Origin: Pedobacter sp. Leaf170 | GTDB taxonomy: Bacteria; Bacteroidota; Bacteroidia; Sphingobacteriales; Sphingobacteriaceae | Length of the DNA: 64,000 bases | Direction: 5' to 3' | Assembly (NCBI RefSeq): GCF_920984665.1 | Contig: NZ_CAKLBP010000002.1 | Coordinates: 496,001 to 560,000, forward strand | Part shown: positions 15,074 to 25,260 of the stretch, piece after piece | Layout: each line of letters starts with the position of its first letter | Numbering within the stretch: the first letter of the stretch is position 1 | The notes under the pieces: model-generated | What the model was told of the DNA's origin: nothing | Seen by the model: the letters and a program-made list of their open reading frames with translations, nothing else | The model's database searches: none | Made by a program: the position numbers and the translations under genes

Positions 15074-17965
15074 CTATTTTAAAATATCCCTGATGTCTTC
15101 TTTGCTTAAAGATTTAAAGAAACTTTCTTCAGTAGTAATTAAAGAATTGGCAAGCGATTTCTTACGGTTTTGCAAGGCTAAAATCTTCTCTTCAACAGTA
15201 TCTTTTGCAATAAATTTATAGATGAAAACCTTTTTGTCTTGCCCAATTCGATGGGTACGGTCAATTGCCTGCTGCTCTACTGCCGGGTTCCACCATGGGT
15301 CGAGGATAAATACATAATCGGCCTGCGTAAGGTTTAAACCAACACCACCGGCTTTTATCGAAATTAAAAATACCTTTAAATCGGTATTTTGCTGAAATTC
15401 GGCAACAATTTCTCCACGGTTTCTTGTTGCGCCATCCAGGTAGGCGAAAGGAATATTTTCAGCTTCGAAATGTTTCTTGAAAATATCGAGGTGTTTAACA
15501 AATTGCGAAAACACTAAAACCTTATGGCCGCCTTTTAAAACATTATCAAGCGTGTGAATTACGTTTTTAAATTTGCCCGAATCTGATGCATATTCGTTAT
15601 CAATCATTACCGGATGATTCGCCAATTGACGCAAAGCGGTTAAACCTTGCAAAAGCTGAACTTGTTTCTGAGCAAATGTACCATCATCCATGCTTTGCAA
15701 CAAATCGTTACGGTAAGCAGATTTTGTTTTTTCATAATAAGCGGCCTGGTCTTCGCTCATATCACAATAAATAATCTGCTCCGTTTTAGGCGGCAATTCT
15801 GCTGCTACCTGTTCTTTTGTTCTACGCAGTACAAATGGTTTTATAATAGATTGCAGCTTTCTGGCTTTTTCTTCGTCTTTTCGCTTCTCTATAGCCAGAA
15901 CATATTCTTCGTAGAAAAATGCTTGTGTGCCCAATAAACCGGGGTTTAAAAAGGTCAATTGCGACCATAAATCGCCAACAGAATTTTCTACCGGCGTACC
16001 ACTCAATATTAGTTTATGCCTCGATTTTAAACTTCTAACCGCTTTAAAAGATTTTGAAGATGGGTTTTTTATGTTCTGACTTTCATCCAGAATAATGTAG
16101 TTGAAATAAAAGTTTTTCAAATCATCTACATCAACCCGGGTTATGCCATAGGTTGTAATAATGATATCGTAATTGGCAAAATTGGCAACATCTTTATTCC
16201 TGTTTGTACCTGTATGCGCCAGAATTTTCAATTTTGGTGTAAACTTCTTAGCCTCTGTTAACCAGTTATAAATTAAAGAAGTAGGCATAATAATTAAGGA
16301 AGTGGTTTGTGTTAATGCTAAAGCATCATCTTCTTTAACTTTTTGCAACATCGCCAGGGTTTGGATGGTTTTACCTAAACCCATATCATCGGCAAGGCAG
16401 CCACCAAAATTATATTCGCGAAGAAAACTAAACCAATTGTAGCCTGCTTTTTGGTAATCGCGTAAGCTGCCTTTAAAGTTTACCGGCATTTGCGTATCGG
16501 CAATATCTTCAAAATCAGATAGTCGTTGTAATTTGCGCTCCAAAGTTACATTGGCCAAGCTATCTTCTGCCAAATCGTTAATTAAGCCGATGTGGTGTTT
16601 CTTTAATTTTAAATTTTTTCCGGCTTCGGCCAAACTAAATAAACTACCGTATTGCGTAAACCACTTATCAGGAATAATGGCTACTTCGCCATCAGGCAAA
16701 ATAAATTCTCGGCGCTTATGTAGAATATGTTGTTTTAAAGAAAGAAATGGAATTTGATATTTCCCAAACCAAACCACAGCGTTAATGTCGAACCAGTCAT
16801 TACCTTCTTTAATTTCTAAGTCTATTTTACTGGCTCCAATAACAAAACGTTTTTGTCCGGTGGCCTGCTCAATCTCAAAACCTGCATCGCTTAGCATTTC
16901 TATATGCTCATTTACCCAATTTATGGCTGCGTAGCTCGGGTTATCAATTTCGGCGGCAACTTCTAAATTGCTAAATAAAGCACTGGTTTTTTTTAAACCA
17001 AGAGATAGCAATAAATTAAGCTGTTTTTTCTCCCATTCGGCAGAGCGTTTAATGCGGTGAAAAATGTAGTTATCGTCTATTTTTTCTAACCTTACCGTAA
17101 CCTTGTGTGCGTTTTCTAAAGGAAAAATATATTCGCCATACTTAAAATAAAGCTGAATTTGAGAAATTCCACCATCAACATATAAAACTTTAATAACTGG
17201 GATAGCCTCAAATTGTTCAGTTCTGATTTCAAAACCTTCGGCATAAACATGGTGCTTTTCAATTAGCGGTGCAACAAATTTTTCAAAGTAAGTGGCTTCA
17301 GTCGCTTTGGGTATCGCAATGAAACGCTTATTTAAAAAAGGTTGAAGTTTTTTGCCTTCTATATCCTGGTCAAAAAAGTATAAAACATCATTTAACAATA
17401 GCCATGCTGGTTTATTGCTGATGATTTGCGCTTCTTTGAACATAAATTCTATACGCAAATTTTGATATTTTATCGTTGGAAAATATCGTGTTTCAGTTTC
17501 ATTTCTACGGAAGTGAAATAGGATGGAAGCAGGTTCTGTAGCAAGTTCGATTTTACGCTCAACCGGCCAACCATCTTTATCCATAATATAAAGAGCATCT
17601 TTAACCTTTAGCAGCTCTAAAGCCTCAGCAAGTTTTTTCTCAATTTTTGGGCGAACACTTTCGTAAAATTTGCTGTCGAAAATTTTTGTAAAAAACTCTG
17701 TAGGCCTTATTAATTTTTTGTAGTGCTTTTTGATGAGGGAATCCTGCTCAATATCATCCAAAATTTTGATGAGTTTGTAGTCGATTTCGCTTAAGCAAGC
17801 CTTAAATTCATCAGCCGTATGCGTAAAAATTCTTTGATAAGTAAAAGAGAAATCGCCTTGTGGATTAAGCTGAACAACATGAGGTTCAATTAAAAAGCCC
17901 AAATACTCATGTTTGCACAAGGAGTACACAATTTTGCAGGATTTTGAGCTATCTACGCGTAACAT
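15074..17965 (-). CDS. SNF2-family DEAD/DEAH helicase-like ATPase
   Basis: 963 residues. The N-terminal 490 residues match no domain I can name with certainty; bacterial SNF2 proteins commonly carry such an extension. The ATPase core starts near 497 (FKGSLRDYQKAGYNWFSFL) with motif I DDMGLGKTIQ (526-535), motif II DESQ (627-630), motif III LILSGTPVENS, and the second RecA lobe with VLVFSQFVKHLDIF, FLISIKAGGVGLNLTQADYVFILDPWWNPAVEQQAIDRTHRIGQ. It should translocate on double-stranded DNA or remodel nucleoprotein; bacterial members of the RapA/HepA type act on RNA polymerase, but this one has no RapA-specific N-terminus that I can see. Monocistronic. Confidence 0.92.
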   Translation of the reverse strand: MLRVDSSKSCKIVYSLCKHEYLGFLIEPHVVQLNPQGDFSFTYQRIFTHTADEFKACLSEIDYKLIKILDDIEQDSLIKKHYKKLIRPTEFFTKIFDSKFYESVRPKIEKKLAEALELLKVKDALYIMDKDGWPVERKIELATEPASILFHFRRNETETRYFPTIKYQNLRIEFMFKEAQIISNKPAWLLLNDVLYFFDQDIEGKKLQPFLNKRFIAIPKATEATYFEKFVAPLIEKHHVYAEGFEIRTEQFEAIPVIKVLYVDGGISQIQLYFKYGEYIFPLENAHKVTVRLEKIDDNYIFHRIKRSAEWEKKQLNLLLSLGLKKTSALFSNLEVAAEIDNPSYAAINWVNEHIEMLSDAGFEIEQATGQKRFVIGASKIDLEIKEGNDWFDINAVVWFGKYQIPFLSLKQHILHKRREFILPDGEVAIIPDKWFTQYGSLFSLAEAGKNLKLKKHHIGLINDLAEDSLANVTLERKLQRLSDFEDIADTQMPVNFKGSLRDYQKAGYNWFSFLREYNFGGCLADDMGLGKTIQTLAMLQKVKEDDALALTQTTSLIIMPTSLIYNWLTEAKKFTPKLKILAHTGTNRNKDVANFANYDIIITTYGITRVDVDDLKNFYFNYIILDESQNIKNPSSKSFKAVRSLKSRHKLILSGTPVENSVGDLWSQLTFLNPGLLGTQAFFYEEYVLAIEKRKDEEKARKLQSIIKPFVLRRTKEQVAAELPPKTEQIIYCDMSEDQAAYYEKTKSAYRNDLLQSMDDGTFAQKQVQLLQGLTALRQLANHPVMIDNEYASDSGKFKNVIHTLDNVLKGGHKVLVFSQFVKHLDIFKKHFEAENIPFAYLDGATRNRGEIVAEFQQNTDLKVFLISIKAGGVGLNLTQADYVFILDPWWNPAVEQQAIDRTHRIGQDKKVFIYKFIAKDTVEEKILALQNRKKSLANSLITTEESFFKSLSKEDIRDILK

Positions 17966-18302
17966 TGATGGATGTGAAAATTTTTTAAAGTTATCCCCTT
18001 TAAAAAACTTTAAACTTACACTATTTTGAGTTTACATCAAAAGAAGCGAACATTTTTACAAAAAATATATTTTGTTAGATTTTGGACTATTTTGAAAAGA
18101 AGGAAGGATAGATTGAAATTCAGTTTATTTTTCAATCTGAGAGCGATTACAAGTTACCTTTTAGGATAACTGTTATTTAAGAATAGGCGTCATTGCGAAG
18201 CGAGACTTGGTGAGCTGAAGCAATCTATCAATCCAAATTAGTTGCTTCCCCGATTTGTCGGGGAAGGCTTTGCCTCGCAATGACGTACAAATTGTTAATT
18301 TA
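17966..18302. repeat. Intergenic region with an expanded REP-like element
   Basis: CGTCATTGCGA (18188-18198) and TCGCAATGACG (18275-18285) are exact inverted arms. Between them lie GAAGCAATCTATCAATCC and a second hairpin CCCCGA-TTTG-TCGGGG (18248-18263). The outer part is the same family as 10012-10075, with an unrelated inner hairpin. The remaining 200 bases are AT-rich with no gene. Confidence 0.7.
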
Positions 18303-19703
18303 CTATTTCCAGCCACCGCCCAAAGCACGGTATAAATTTACTACAGATTGTAGTTTCTGTAATTTATCGTTAATGCCGTTAAGCTGGGCAGTTAATAGAC
18401 TTTGCTCTGACGTTAAAACATCGGTGTAGTTAGTTGCAGAACTATAGCGTAATAATTCTTTGGTAAAATCTACAGCCTTAGTTAATGATGCAATTTGCTT
18501 TGCCCTGGTTTCTTCTTTTTCTGCAGCCGTTTGATAAGCATATAATGCATTCGAAACTTCTTGTCCGCCGGTTAAAAGTGTTTGCTGAAAAGTATAAAAA
18601 GCCTGTTGTTGAGTGGCTTGTGCTGTTCTTAAACGTGCTTTGTTTTGTCCGCGGGCAAAAATTGGTTGCGTTAAACCACCAACAATATTGTAGAATATCG
18701 AATTATCGAAGAAATTCTTTAATTGTAAAGTAGATAAACCGCCCGAAGCGGTTAGTGTTAATGATGGGTAAAAGTAAGTTTTAGCCAGGTTTGTGTTTTC
18801 AAATGCGGCTCTAAAACCAAATTCTGCCGCAATTACATCCGGACGGTTTTTTAAAAGCTGTGCTGATACACCGGTTTGTAAATTTGCGTAAGGAACTTGT
18901 TGCTCCAGAGTAGTACGGCCGATTGTTGCCGGCGCCTGTGCAATTAAAACACTCAGCGCATTTTCAGCTTCTTTTATGCTTCTTTTTAAATCTGGTAAGG
19001 TAACCTGTGCGGCATACAAATTAGCTTCACTTTGAACTACTGCGGCACCATTTACTATTGCACCTTCTTTAAGGCTTTTCATGGTTTCAACATCTTTCAT
19101 TCTGATGTCGATGGTTTGCTGTGTGATTTGCAGTTGCTTATCTAAAGCCAACAAAGTGTAATAATTATTGGCGATGGTTGCAATTAACTGCGTTTGTACC
19201 GCTCTTTTTGCGGCATCACTCTGCAAAAGTGTTGCATAGGCAGAACGTTTTGCACTGCTCAATTTCCCCCAAATATCAGCTTCCCAGGCGGTGCTTAACT
19301 GTGCACGATAGGTTTGGGTTTCCAGGTTAATGTTTATCCCGGGAGGAAAGTTTAAAGATGATAACGATTGCTTTGCATCGGTTACAGATGCATCTGCCTG
19401 TAAGCTTGGCAAAAATGCCGCTCTGCTTTGCTGCAAAGTTGCTTCCGAAATTTTTATACGCTCTATAGCTTGCTTTAAATCCAGGTTTTCGTTTATACCT
19501 CTTTGAATTAAGGATTGTAAGGTTGTATCTGAGAATAAGCTTTTCCATGGCAAATCGGCCATAGTTGTACTATCCGTCGTATTATTGTCGCGGTATAATC
19601 CTTCTTTCTTAACCAGGGGTGTTTCGTATTTTTTAGTTACGCAGGCACCCAGTGTAAGTATTACAAAACCGATTAAAACCGAATATTTATATTTTGAATT
19701 CAT
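18303..19703 (-). CDS. RND efflux outer-membrane channel lipoprotein (OprM/NodT type)
   Basis: 466 residues. The signal ends in a lipobox (TLGAC, Cys about 21), so it is an outer-membrane lipoprotein. The body holds two TolC-type repeats of coiled coil and beta strand, recognisable by DLPWKSLFSDTTLQSLIQRGINENLDLKQAIERIKISEATLQQSRAAFLPSL, RAQLSTAWEADIWGKLSSAKRSAYATLLQSDAAKRAVQTQLIATIANNYYTLLALD, LLKNRPDVIAAEFGFRAAFENTNLAKTYFYPSL and the final TNYTDVLTSEQSLLTAQL. It forms the exit duct of the tripartite pump and is the third gene of the operon, 12 bases behind the permease. Confidence 0.95.
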   Translation of the reverse strand: MNSKYKYSVLIGFVILTLGACVTKKYETPLVKKEGLYRDNNTTDSTTMADLPWKSLFSDTTLQSLIQRGINENLDLKQAIERIKISEATLQQSRAAFLPSLQADASVTDAKQSLSSLNFPPGININLETQTYRAQLSTAWEADIWGKLSSAKRSAYATLLQSDAAKRAVQTQLIATIANNYYTLLALDKQLQITQQTIDIRMKDVETMKSLKEGAIVNGAAVVQSEANLYAAQVTLPDLKRSIKEAENALSVLIAQAPATIGRTTLEQQVPYANLQTGVSAQLLKNRPDVIAAEFGFRAAFENTNLAKTYFYPSLTLTASGGLSTLQLKNFFDNSIFYNIVGGLTQPIFARGQNKARLRTAQATQQQAFYTFQQTLLTGGQEVSNALYAYQTAAEKEETRAKQIASLTKAVDFTKELLRYSSATNYTDVLTSEQSLLTAQLNGINDKLQKLQSVVNLYRALGGGWK

Positions 19704-19715
19704 TATTTTTCTAAA

Positions 19716-22700
19716 TTAATGTTTGCTGTTGCTGGTAGCTAACTCGTATTCTTCTTTAGTTTGCTCATGGTCAATGCCTTCATTAAAAGGCGATTTATTG
19801 CTTATTCTTTCTTGCAAACTTTGGAAAATAATAAACAAGGCCGGAATAACAAATACACCGAAAAGTGTACCGATTAACATACCACCAACTGCTCCTGTAC
19901 CAATAGAAGTATTACCCGAAGCACCAACTCCAGATGAAAGCATTAGTGGCAATAAACCTAAAATAAATGCGAATGATGTCATCAAAATTGGACGTAAACG
20001 TGCTGTTGCACCATCAATTGCCGAGTTAACAATGCTCATGCCTTTTCGTCGTCTATCTACAGCGTACTCTACAATTAAAATCGCATTTTTTGCCAATAAA
20101 CCAACGAGCATAATTAATGTAATTTGGGTGTAGATGTTATTATCAACTCCAAATATCTTATCAAAAACAAATACACCTGCCAAACCAATTGGTAATGAAA
20201 TTAACACGGCCAACGGTAAAATATAACTTTCGTATTGTGCGGCCAACAAGAAATAAACGAAGATTACGCACAGTAAAAAGATAAAGATGGTTTGGCTACC
20301 GCTGTTCATTTCCTCACGGGATAATCCGGAGAATTCGTAACCGTAACCTGCAGGTAATTGCTCTGCAGCAACTTCTTGTACCGCTTTAAGGGCATCACCC
20401 GAACTGAAACCTGCATTTGGATTACCAGTAACAGATATTGAGGTAAATAAGTTAAAACGAGAAATGGCTTGCGGACCGTAAACTTTCTCTAAAGTTATAA
20501 ATTCTGATATTGGCGCCATTGTACCTGCAGAATTTCGAACGTAAATGCTTGTTAAACTCTCCTGATTTGCTCTATATTTTGCATCAGCCTGAAACATTAC
20601 CCTAAACTGCTTACCAAATTTATTAAAGTTTGATGCATAAACACCACCATAATAACCTTGCATTACGCCTAAAACATCACTAACCGTTAAGCCGGCTTGT
20701 TTTACTTTGGCTACATTTACCGAAATTTGATATTGAGGGAAATTTGGGTTAAATGAAGTTGATGCATACTGAATTTCTGGGCGTTTAGCTAATGCTGCTA
20801 AAAATGAATTTCCAATTTCATTAAATTTTTTGATGTCGCCACCGGTTTTATCCTGTAACTGAAACTCGAAACCACCACTTGTACCAAAACCCTGAATGGT
20901 TGGTGGCGCAAAGAAGATAATTTTAGCACCTTTAATTGATGCGGTTTTGGCAAAAAGGTCTCCTATAATTGCTTTAACGTCTCTTTTTCTTTCATCCCAA
21001 GGTGTTAATCTCGAAATAACCATACCATATGAACTACCAGAACCACTAATCATACTTCTACCAACAACTCTTAAGGAGCTTTTTACCTCTGGAATTTTAT
21101 GTACAATACTATCAATTTGAGAAATGATAACATTTGTTTCTTCCTGAGATGTTCCGGCAGGTAATGAAATATCAGACATGATAGTACCTAAATCTTCATT
21201 TGGAACGAAACCTTTAGGTGTGGTGTTCATAGTCCAAACCAATACAATGGTAAAGAATGCAATACCAACACCAACTATCCACTTTTTCTTTGATAAGAAA
21301 CTAACCGATTTTTTATATTTTCCGGTTACGGCATCGAAAGATGTATTGAAAGCTGCATAGAAACGTTTTAAAAAGTTCTTAGGCTTATCGTGGTCATCTT
21401 TATGTGGTTTTAGTAAAATAGCACACAAAGCCGGACTCAATGTTAAGGCGTTAATAGCCGATAATATAATTGAAATTGCTAAGGTTAAACCAAATTGTTT
21501 GTAAAATACACCCGATGAACCCTGAATAAAACTTACCGGGATAAACACGGCTGCCATTACCAATGTGATGGAGATAATCGCACCGCTGATTTCATCCATT
21601 GCATCAACTGTGGCTTTTTTCGCATCGGTATAACCTTCATCCAGTTTGGCGTGTACGGCCTCAACTACTACGATGGCATCATCCACCACAATACCAATTG
21701 CGAGAACCAGGGCAAATAAGGTTAATAAGTTAATGGTAAAACCGAACAAACTTAAAAAGAAGAATGTACCAATAATAGCCACTGGAACACTAATGGCAGG
21801 AATTAAGGTCGAACGGAAATCCTGAAGGAAGATAAACACGACCAAGAAAACCAGAATAAATGCTTCAATTAAAGTGTGGATTACTTTCTCAATCGATGCA
21901 TCTAAGAAATCGTTAACGTTTACTAAAGTTGTATAATGAATGCCTTTTGGAAAAGATTTTTGAGCTTCGTTTAATGTATTAATTGAGTTTTCGATAACTT
22001 CTTTCGCATTTGAACCAGCAGTTTGGTTAATTGCAATACCTAAAGCAGGTTTACCATTAAACCTTACCGAACTTGCATAACTTAATGCACCAAGTTCAAT
22101 ACGTGCAACATCTTTTAAGCGAAGGATTTGTCCGTTTGGATTGCTTCTAATTATGATGTTGCTAAATTCAGCTTCATCTTTTAAACGGCCGGTATATTTT
22201 AAGGTATATTGAAAAGCCTGGTCGCCTTGTTCTCCAAATTGTCCGGGAGCGGCTTCAATGTTTTGTTCTGCTAAAGCAACGTTTACATCATTCGGAACCA
22301 AGCCGTATGTTGCCATTACATCGGGCTTAAGCCATATACGCATGGTATAATCCAATGTACCGAATGCACTTGCATCACCCACACCATTAATACGCTTAAT
22401 TTGTGGAATAATGTTAATGTTGGCGTAATTCTGTAAAAACTTCTGATCGTAAGAATCACTTTCGCTGTAAACCGCGAAGATTAATACATTACTTGCTTGC
22501 CTTTTTGCGGTAATTACACCGGCACGTGTAACCTCTGCCGGCAATAAACTTGATGCTCTGGCAACCCTGTTTTGTACGTTTACGGCTGCTAAATCTGGGT
22601 TTGTACCCAATTTAAAGTTAATGGTAATGCTTGCAGTTCCATCATTACTAGCTGTAGATGTCATGTAGGTCATGTCTTCTACACCATTAATTTGTTCTTC

Positions 22701-22895
22701 CAGCGGAACAACTACACTATTCATTACCACATCGGCATTTGCACCTTGGTACGAGGTAGAAACCTGTACGGTAGGCGGGGCAATTTCGGGATATTGAGAT
22801 ACCGGAAGCGTTACCAAACCTAATATTCCCAAAATTACAATGATGATGGATATTACCGTTGATAAAACAGGTCTTTCTATAAATTTCTTAAACAT
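19716..22895 (-). CDS. RND multidrug efflux permease (HAE1 family, AcrB/MexB-like)
   Basis: 1059 residues, the normal size. It is the proton-driven inner-membrane pump of the system. Visible are the N-terminus MFKKFIERPVLSTVISIIIVILG, the porter domain opening PVSQYPEIAPPTVQVSTSYQGANADVV, the proton-relay pair Asp405-Asp406 in GIVVDDAIVVVEAV, the central duplication boundary near 545, and the matching relay Lys in VGLLAKNAILIVEYAVDRR. Twelve membrane helices can be traced in two sets. The hydrophobic-pocket substrate residues cannot be judged from sequence alone, so whether it exports drugs, bile salts or other amphiphiles is open. It sits between its adaptor and its outer-membrane channel in one operon. 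Confidence 0.97.
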   Translation of the reverse strand: MFKKFIERPVLSTVISIIIVILGILGLVTLPVSQYPEIAPPTVQVSTSYQGANADVVMNSVVVPLEEQINGVEDMTYMTSTASNDGTASITINFKLGTNPDLAAVNVQNRVARASSLLPAEVTRAGVITAKRQASNVLIFAVYSESDSYDQKFLQNYANINIIPQIKRINGVGDASAFGTLDYTMRIWLKPDVMATYGLVPNDVNVALAEQNIEAAPGQFGEQGDQAFQYTLKYTGRLKDEAEFSNIIIRSNPNGQILRLKDVARIELGALSYASSVRFNGKPALGIAINQTAGSNAKEVIENSINTLNEAQKSFPKGIHYTTLVNVNDFLDASIEKVIHTLIEAFILVFLVVFIFLQDFRSTLIPAISVPVAIIGTFFFLSLFGFTINLLTLFALVLAIGIVVDDAIVVVEAVHAKLDEGYTDAKKATVDAMDEISGAIISITLVMAAVFIPVSFIQGSSGVFYKQFGLTLAISIILSAINALTLSPALCAILLKPHKDDHDKPKNFLKRFYAAFNTSFDAVTGKYKKSVSFLSKKKWIVGVGIAFFTIVLVWTMNTTPKGFVPNEDLGTIMSDISLPAGTSQEETNVIISQIDSIVHKIPEVKSSLRVVGRSMISGSGSSYGMVISRLTPWDERKRDVKAIIGDLFAKTASIKGAKIIFFAPPTIQGFGTSGGFEFQLQDKTGGDIKKFNEIGNSFLAALAKRPEIQYASTSFNPNFPQYQISVNVAKVKQAGLTVSDVLGVMQGYYGGVYASNFNKFGKQFRVMFQADAKYRANQESLTSIYVRNSAGTMAPISEFITLEKVYGPQAISRFNLFTSISVTGNPNAGFSSGDALKAVQEVAAEQLPAGYGYEFSGLSREEMNSGSQTIFIFLLCVIFVYFLLAAQYESYILPLAVLISLPIGLAGVFVFDKIFGVDNNIYTQITLIMLVGLLAKNAILIVEYAVDRRRKGMSIVNSAIDGATARLRPILMTSFAFILGLLPLMLSSGVGASGNTSIGTGAVGGMLIGTLFGVFVIPALFIIFQSLQERISNKSPFNEGIDHEQTKEEYELATSNSKH

Positions 22896-22922
22896 AATTT
22901 TTTCTTAACGATTTACACTAGC

Positions 22923-24092
22923 TTACTTTTTTAGTTCAGCATAAACCGAATCTGAGCTTCTTTCTTCCGGTTTAATTTTGGTGCCATCTTTTAACGATTG
23001 AAAACCTTCTAAAACAACTTTATCGCCTGCTTTTAAGCCTTTGGTTACTACGTAGAATTTACCTTTAGTTAAATCCATAATCTCAATTTCAGTGCTGATG
23101 GTTTTAGCAGAATCGCCTAAAACATACACAAACTTTTTACCCTGCAAATCGATTGTAGACTTTTGAGGGATTAAAATTGCATTTTCTACCTTTTGTGGAA
23201 TTCTAACCGTAGCGCTTGAACCATTTTTTAGCAACGATGTTGGGTTTGGAAAGGTTGCCCTTAAACTAGCAGAACCAGTTTGGGTATTAATCTGTCCATT
23301 GATGGATTCAATTCTTCCGTTTTGAGCATAAGTGCTTCCATCAGCAAGCACTAAACTAACAGGTGGAATGTTTTTCATTTGTTGTGCAAGCGTATTGCCT
23401 TTATATTTTGTCGAAAAATCTAATAGTTGTTTTTCGTTAAGTGCAAAATAGGCGTAAACTTTAGCAATATTCGAAACCGTTGTTAATGGCTCTGTGCTCG
23501 AGCTGCTTACCAAACTTCCATTTCTAAAAGGGATGCTGCCTACAACGCCATTAACAGGGCTTGTAATTGATGTATAACCTAAATTTACTCTAGCATTTGC
23601 TAATGCCGCTTTAGCTTGCGACAATGCAGCTTTTCTGCTTTGAAGGGTAAGTTCTGCAGATTGCAAATCGTATTTGCTAATGATATCTTTTTCTACCAAG
23701 GGTCTGGTTTTGTTAACCTGCAGTTGTGCGGCGTTAACATCAGCCTCAGCACTGCTAATTGCAGCTTTAGCCGTTCTAACTTCTTGCTCATATTGTGGAG
23801 CCATTATGGTAAACAGTAATTGACCCTTTTTAACAACAGCACCTTCATCAACCAATATTTTTTGTATAAAGCCATCAACTTTCGGACGAATATCTATATT
23901 CTGTATCCCTTCAATTGTTGCAGGATAATCTGAATTTAATTCTGTAGTTTGTGCATTAACAGTGAATACCGGGTATGGTTGTGGACCCGCAGCTGCTGCT
24001 GCGGCTGCTTTTTTTGCTTCGTCGTTATTTCCGCAAGATGCTATCAGCATAGCGATACTCATACTAAAAACGAGCGTTGTTACTTTTCTCAT
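22923..24092 (-). CDS. RND efflux periplasmic adaptor lipoprotein
   Basis: 389 residues. Signal with lipobox LIASC (Cys about 20), then an alanine-rich linker (KKAAAAAAAGPQPYPVFTV). The adaptor domains are in order: beta-barrel/lipoyl half 1 with YPATIEGIQNIDIRPKVDGFIQKILVDEGAVVKKGQLLFTI (57-97), an alpha-hairpin coiled coil (about 105-165), lipoyl half 2 with LGYTSITSPVNGVVGSIPFRNGSLVS, and the C-terminal beta domains with GQINTQTGSASLRATFPN and GLKAGDKVVLEGFQSLKDGTKIKP. It bridges permease and outer-membrane channel and is the first gene of the operon. A perfect 16-bp palindrome lies 134 bases upstream. Confidence 0.96.
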   Translation of the reverse strand: MRKVTTLVFSMSIAMLIASCGNNDEAKKAAAAAAAGPQPYPVFTVNAQTTELNSDYPATIEGIQNIDIRPKVDGFIQKILVDEGAVVKKGQLLFTIMAPQYEQEVRTAKAAISSAEADVNAAQLQVNKTRPLVEKDIISKYDLQSAELTLQSRKAALSQAKAALANARVNLGYTSITSPVNGVVGSIPFRNGSLVSSSSTEPLTTVSNIAKVYAYFALNEKQLLDFSTKYKGNTLAQQMKNIPPVSLVLADGSTYAQNGRIESINGQINTQTGSASLRATFPNPTSLLKNGSSATVRIPQKVENAILIPQKSTIDLQGKKFVYVLGDSAKTISTEIEIMDLTKGKFYVVTKGLKAGDKVVLEGFQSLKDGTKIKPEERSSDSVYAELKK

Positions 24093-24477
24093 GGATGTTT
24101 TCTGTGTGTATTAAAATTTAAATTCCGGGACTAAAAGTGTTCTGAGCGCACTTCTATTTTTTACGTGATTAATGCCCAAAAATAGAGCCTAAAAAAAAAT
24201 AAATCTGTCCAAATTCTGTCATTTAATCAATCGATTGATTTATTTTTAATCTAATAATAGTTGTTTATGAATGTAAAACACTGTTTTTTAATAGTTTAAA
24301 GCGTTTTATTTAGCTTTAAATGCTGTGTAAATAAATTGCGACAGATGTTAAAAACAGTTAATAAGGCTTAATTTTTTATATTTTTTTGTTAAAGATTGTT
24401 CGGAAAATAAGGCAAAATAGAATGGCGCTTCGTGTAAAAAGTACACAATAATTATGGTTTGAAATTATTTATTGATT
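24093..24477. other. Regulatory region ahead of the efflux operon
   Basis: No gene. AT-rich, with the palindrome AATCAATCGATTGATT at 24226-24241. No clear TTTG/TAnnTTTG pair was found on the minus strand. The part next to dapF shows nothing else. Confidence 0.5.
24226..24241. promoter_or_regulatory. Perfect 16-bp palindrome, candidate operator of the efflux operon
   Basis: AATCAATCGATTGATT reads identically on both strands. It lies 134 bases ahead of the adaptor start codon. No regulator gene is next to the operon, so the binding protein, if any, is encoded elsewhere. Confidence 0.4.
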
Positions 24478-25260
24478 TTATTCGGTTGTGCCTTCAAAAA
24501 CTAATTTTGCCGGACCGCATAAAAATACATTCGTAAATGTTGTGCCATCGTAATCAAATTCAATTTTTATATCGCCACCCAAAACCTTTATATCTGTTTT
24601 TAAATGTCCCGTTAAATTTTTGTGTTTTGCTACTGCCATTGCCACTGCCGTAACTCCTGTTCCGCAGGCATAAGTTTCATCTTCAACCCCACGTTCGTAA
24701 GTTCTAACAAATAAATGGTCGCCTTTATCTTCCACAAAATTTACGTTTATGCCTTTTTCTGCATAAATTTCATTGTAACGGATATTTTTTCCTTCGTTAA
24801 AAACATCAAAGTTTTCTAAATCCTTTTTGAAAGCAACGTAATGAGGCGAACCTGTATTTAAAACATAAGCTTCAGCATCTTTAGACATGGTATCAACATC
24901 AATCATTTGCAATTCTACCCATTCGCCATTTTCTGAAATTCTGGCATAATGTGGTCCGTCAACTGCCAAAAAGTTTGTTTCACTATCAATAATACCCAAT
25001 TGTTTTGCAAAGGCAACTATGCATCGCCCTCCGTTTCCGCACATGCTGCCTAATTTACCGTCTGCATTAAAGTAGTGCATCTCAAAATCGTAGTTCTCGT
25101 GTTTGGTTACAAACATTAAACCGTCTGCACCAATACCGAATCTTCGATTACAAAGCTCCTCAATTTGCTTATTATCAACGTTTTCAAGCGGAGCCATGGT
25201 GTGATCAATCAAAATAAAATCGTTGCCTGCACCTTGATATTTGTAGAAATTAATTTTCAT
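24478..25260 (-). CDS. dapF: Diaminopimelate epimerase
   Basis: 260 residues. DapF converts LL- to meso-diaminopimelate for peptidoglycan and lysine synthesis. The two catalytic cysteines of the cofactor-free mechanism are both present: Cys74 in GSMCGNGGRC and Cys199 in TYACGTGVTAVA. The N-terminus KYQGAGNDFILID and the RRFGIGADGLMFV block are typical. It stands alone on the minus strand, divergent from the HtrA gene. Confidence 0.97.
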   Translation of the reverse strand: MKINFYKYQGAGNDFILIDHTMAPLENVDNKQIEELCNRRFGIGADGLMFVTKHENYDFEMHYFNADGKLGSMCGNGGRCIVAFAKQLGIIDSETNFLAVDGPHYARISENGEWVELQMIDVDTMSKDAEAYVLNTGSPHYVAFKKDLENFDVFNEGKNIRYNEIYAEKGINVNFVEDKGDHLFVRTYERGVEDETYACGTGVTAVAMAVAKHKNLTGHLKTDIKVLGGDIKIEFDYDGTTFTNVFLCGPAKLVFEGTTE

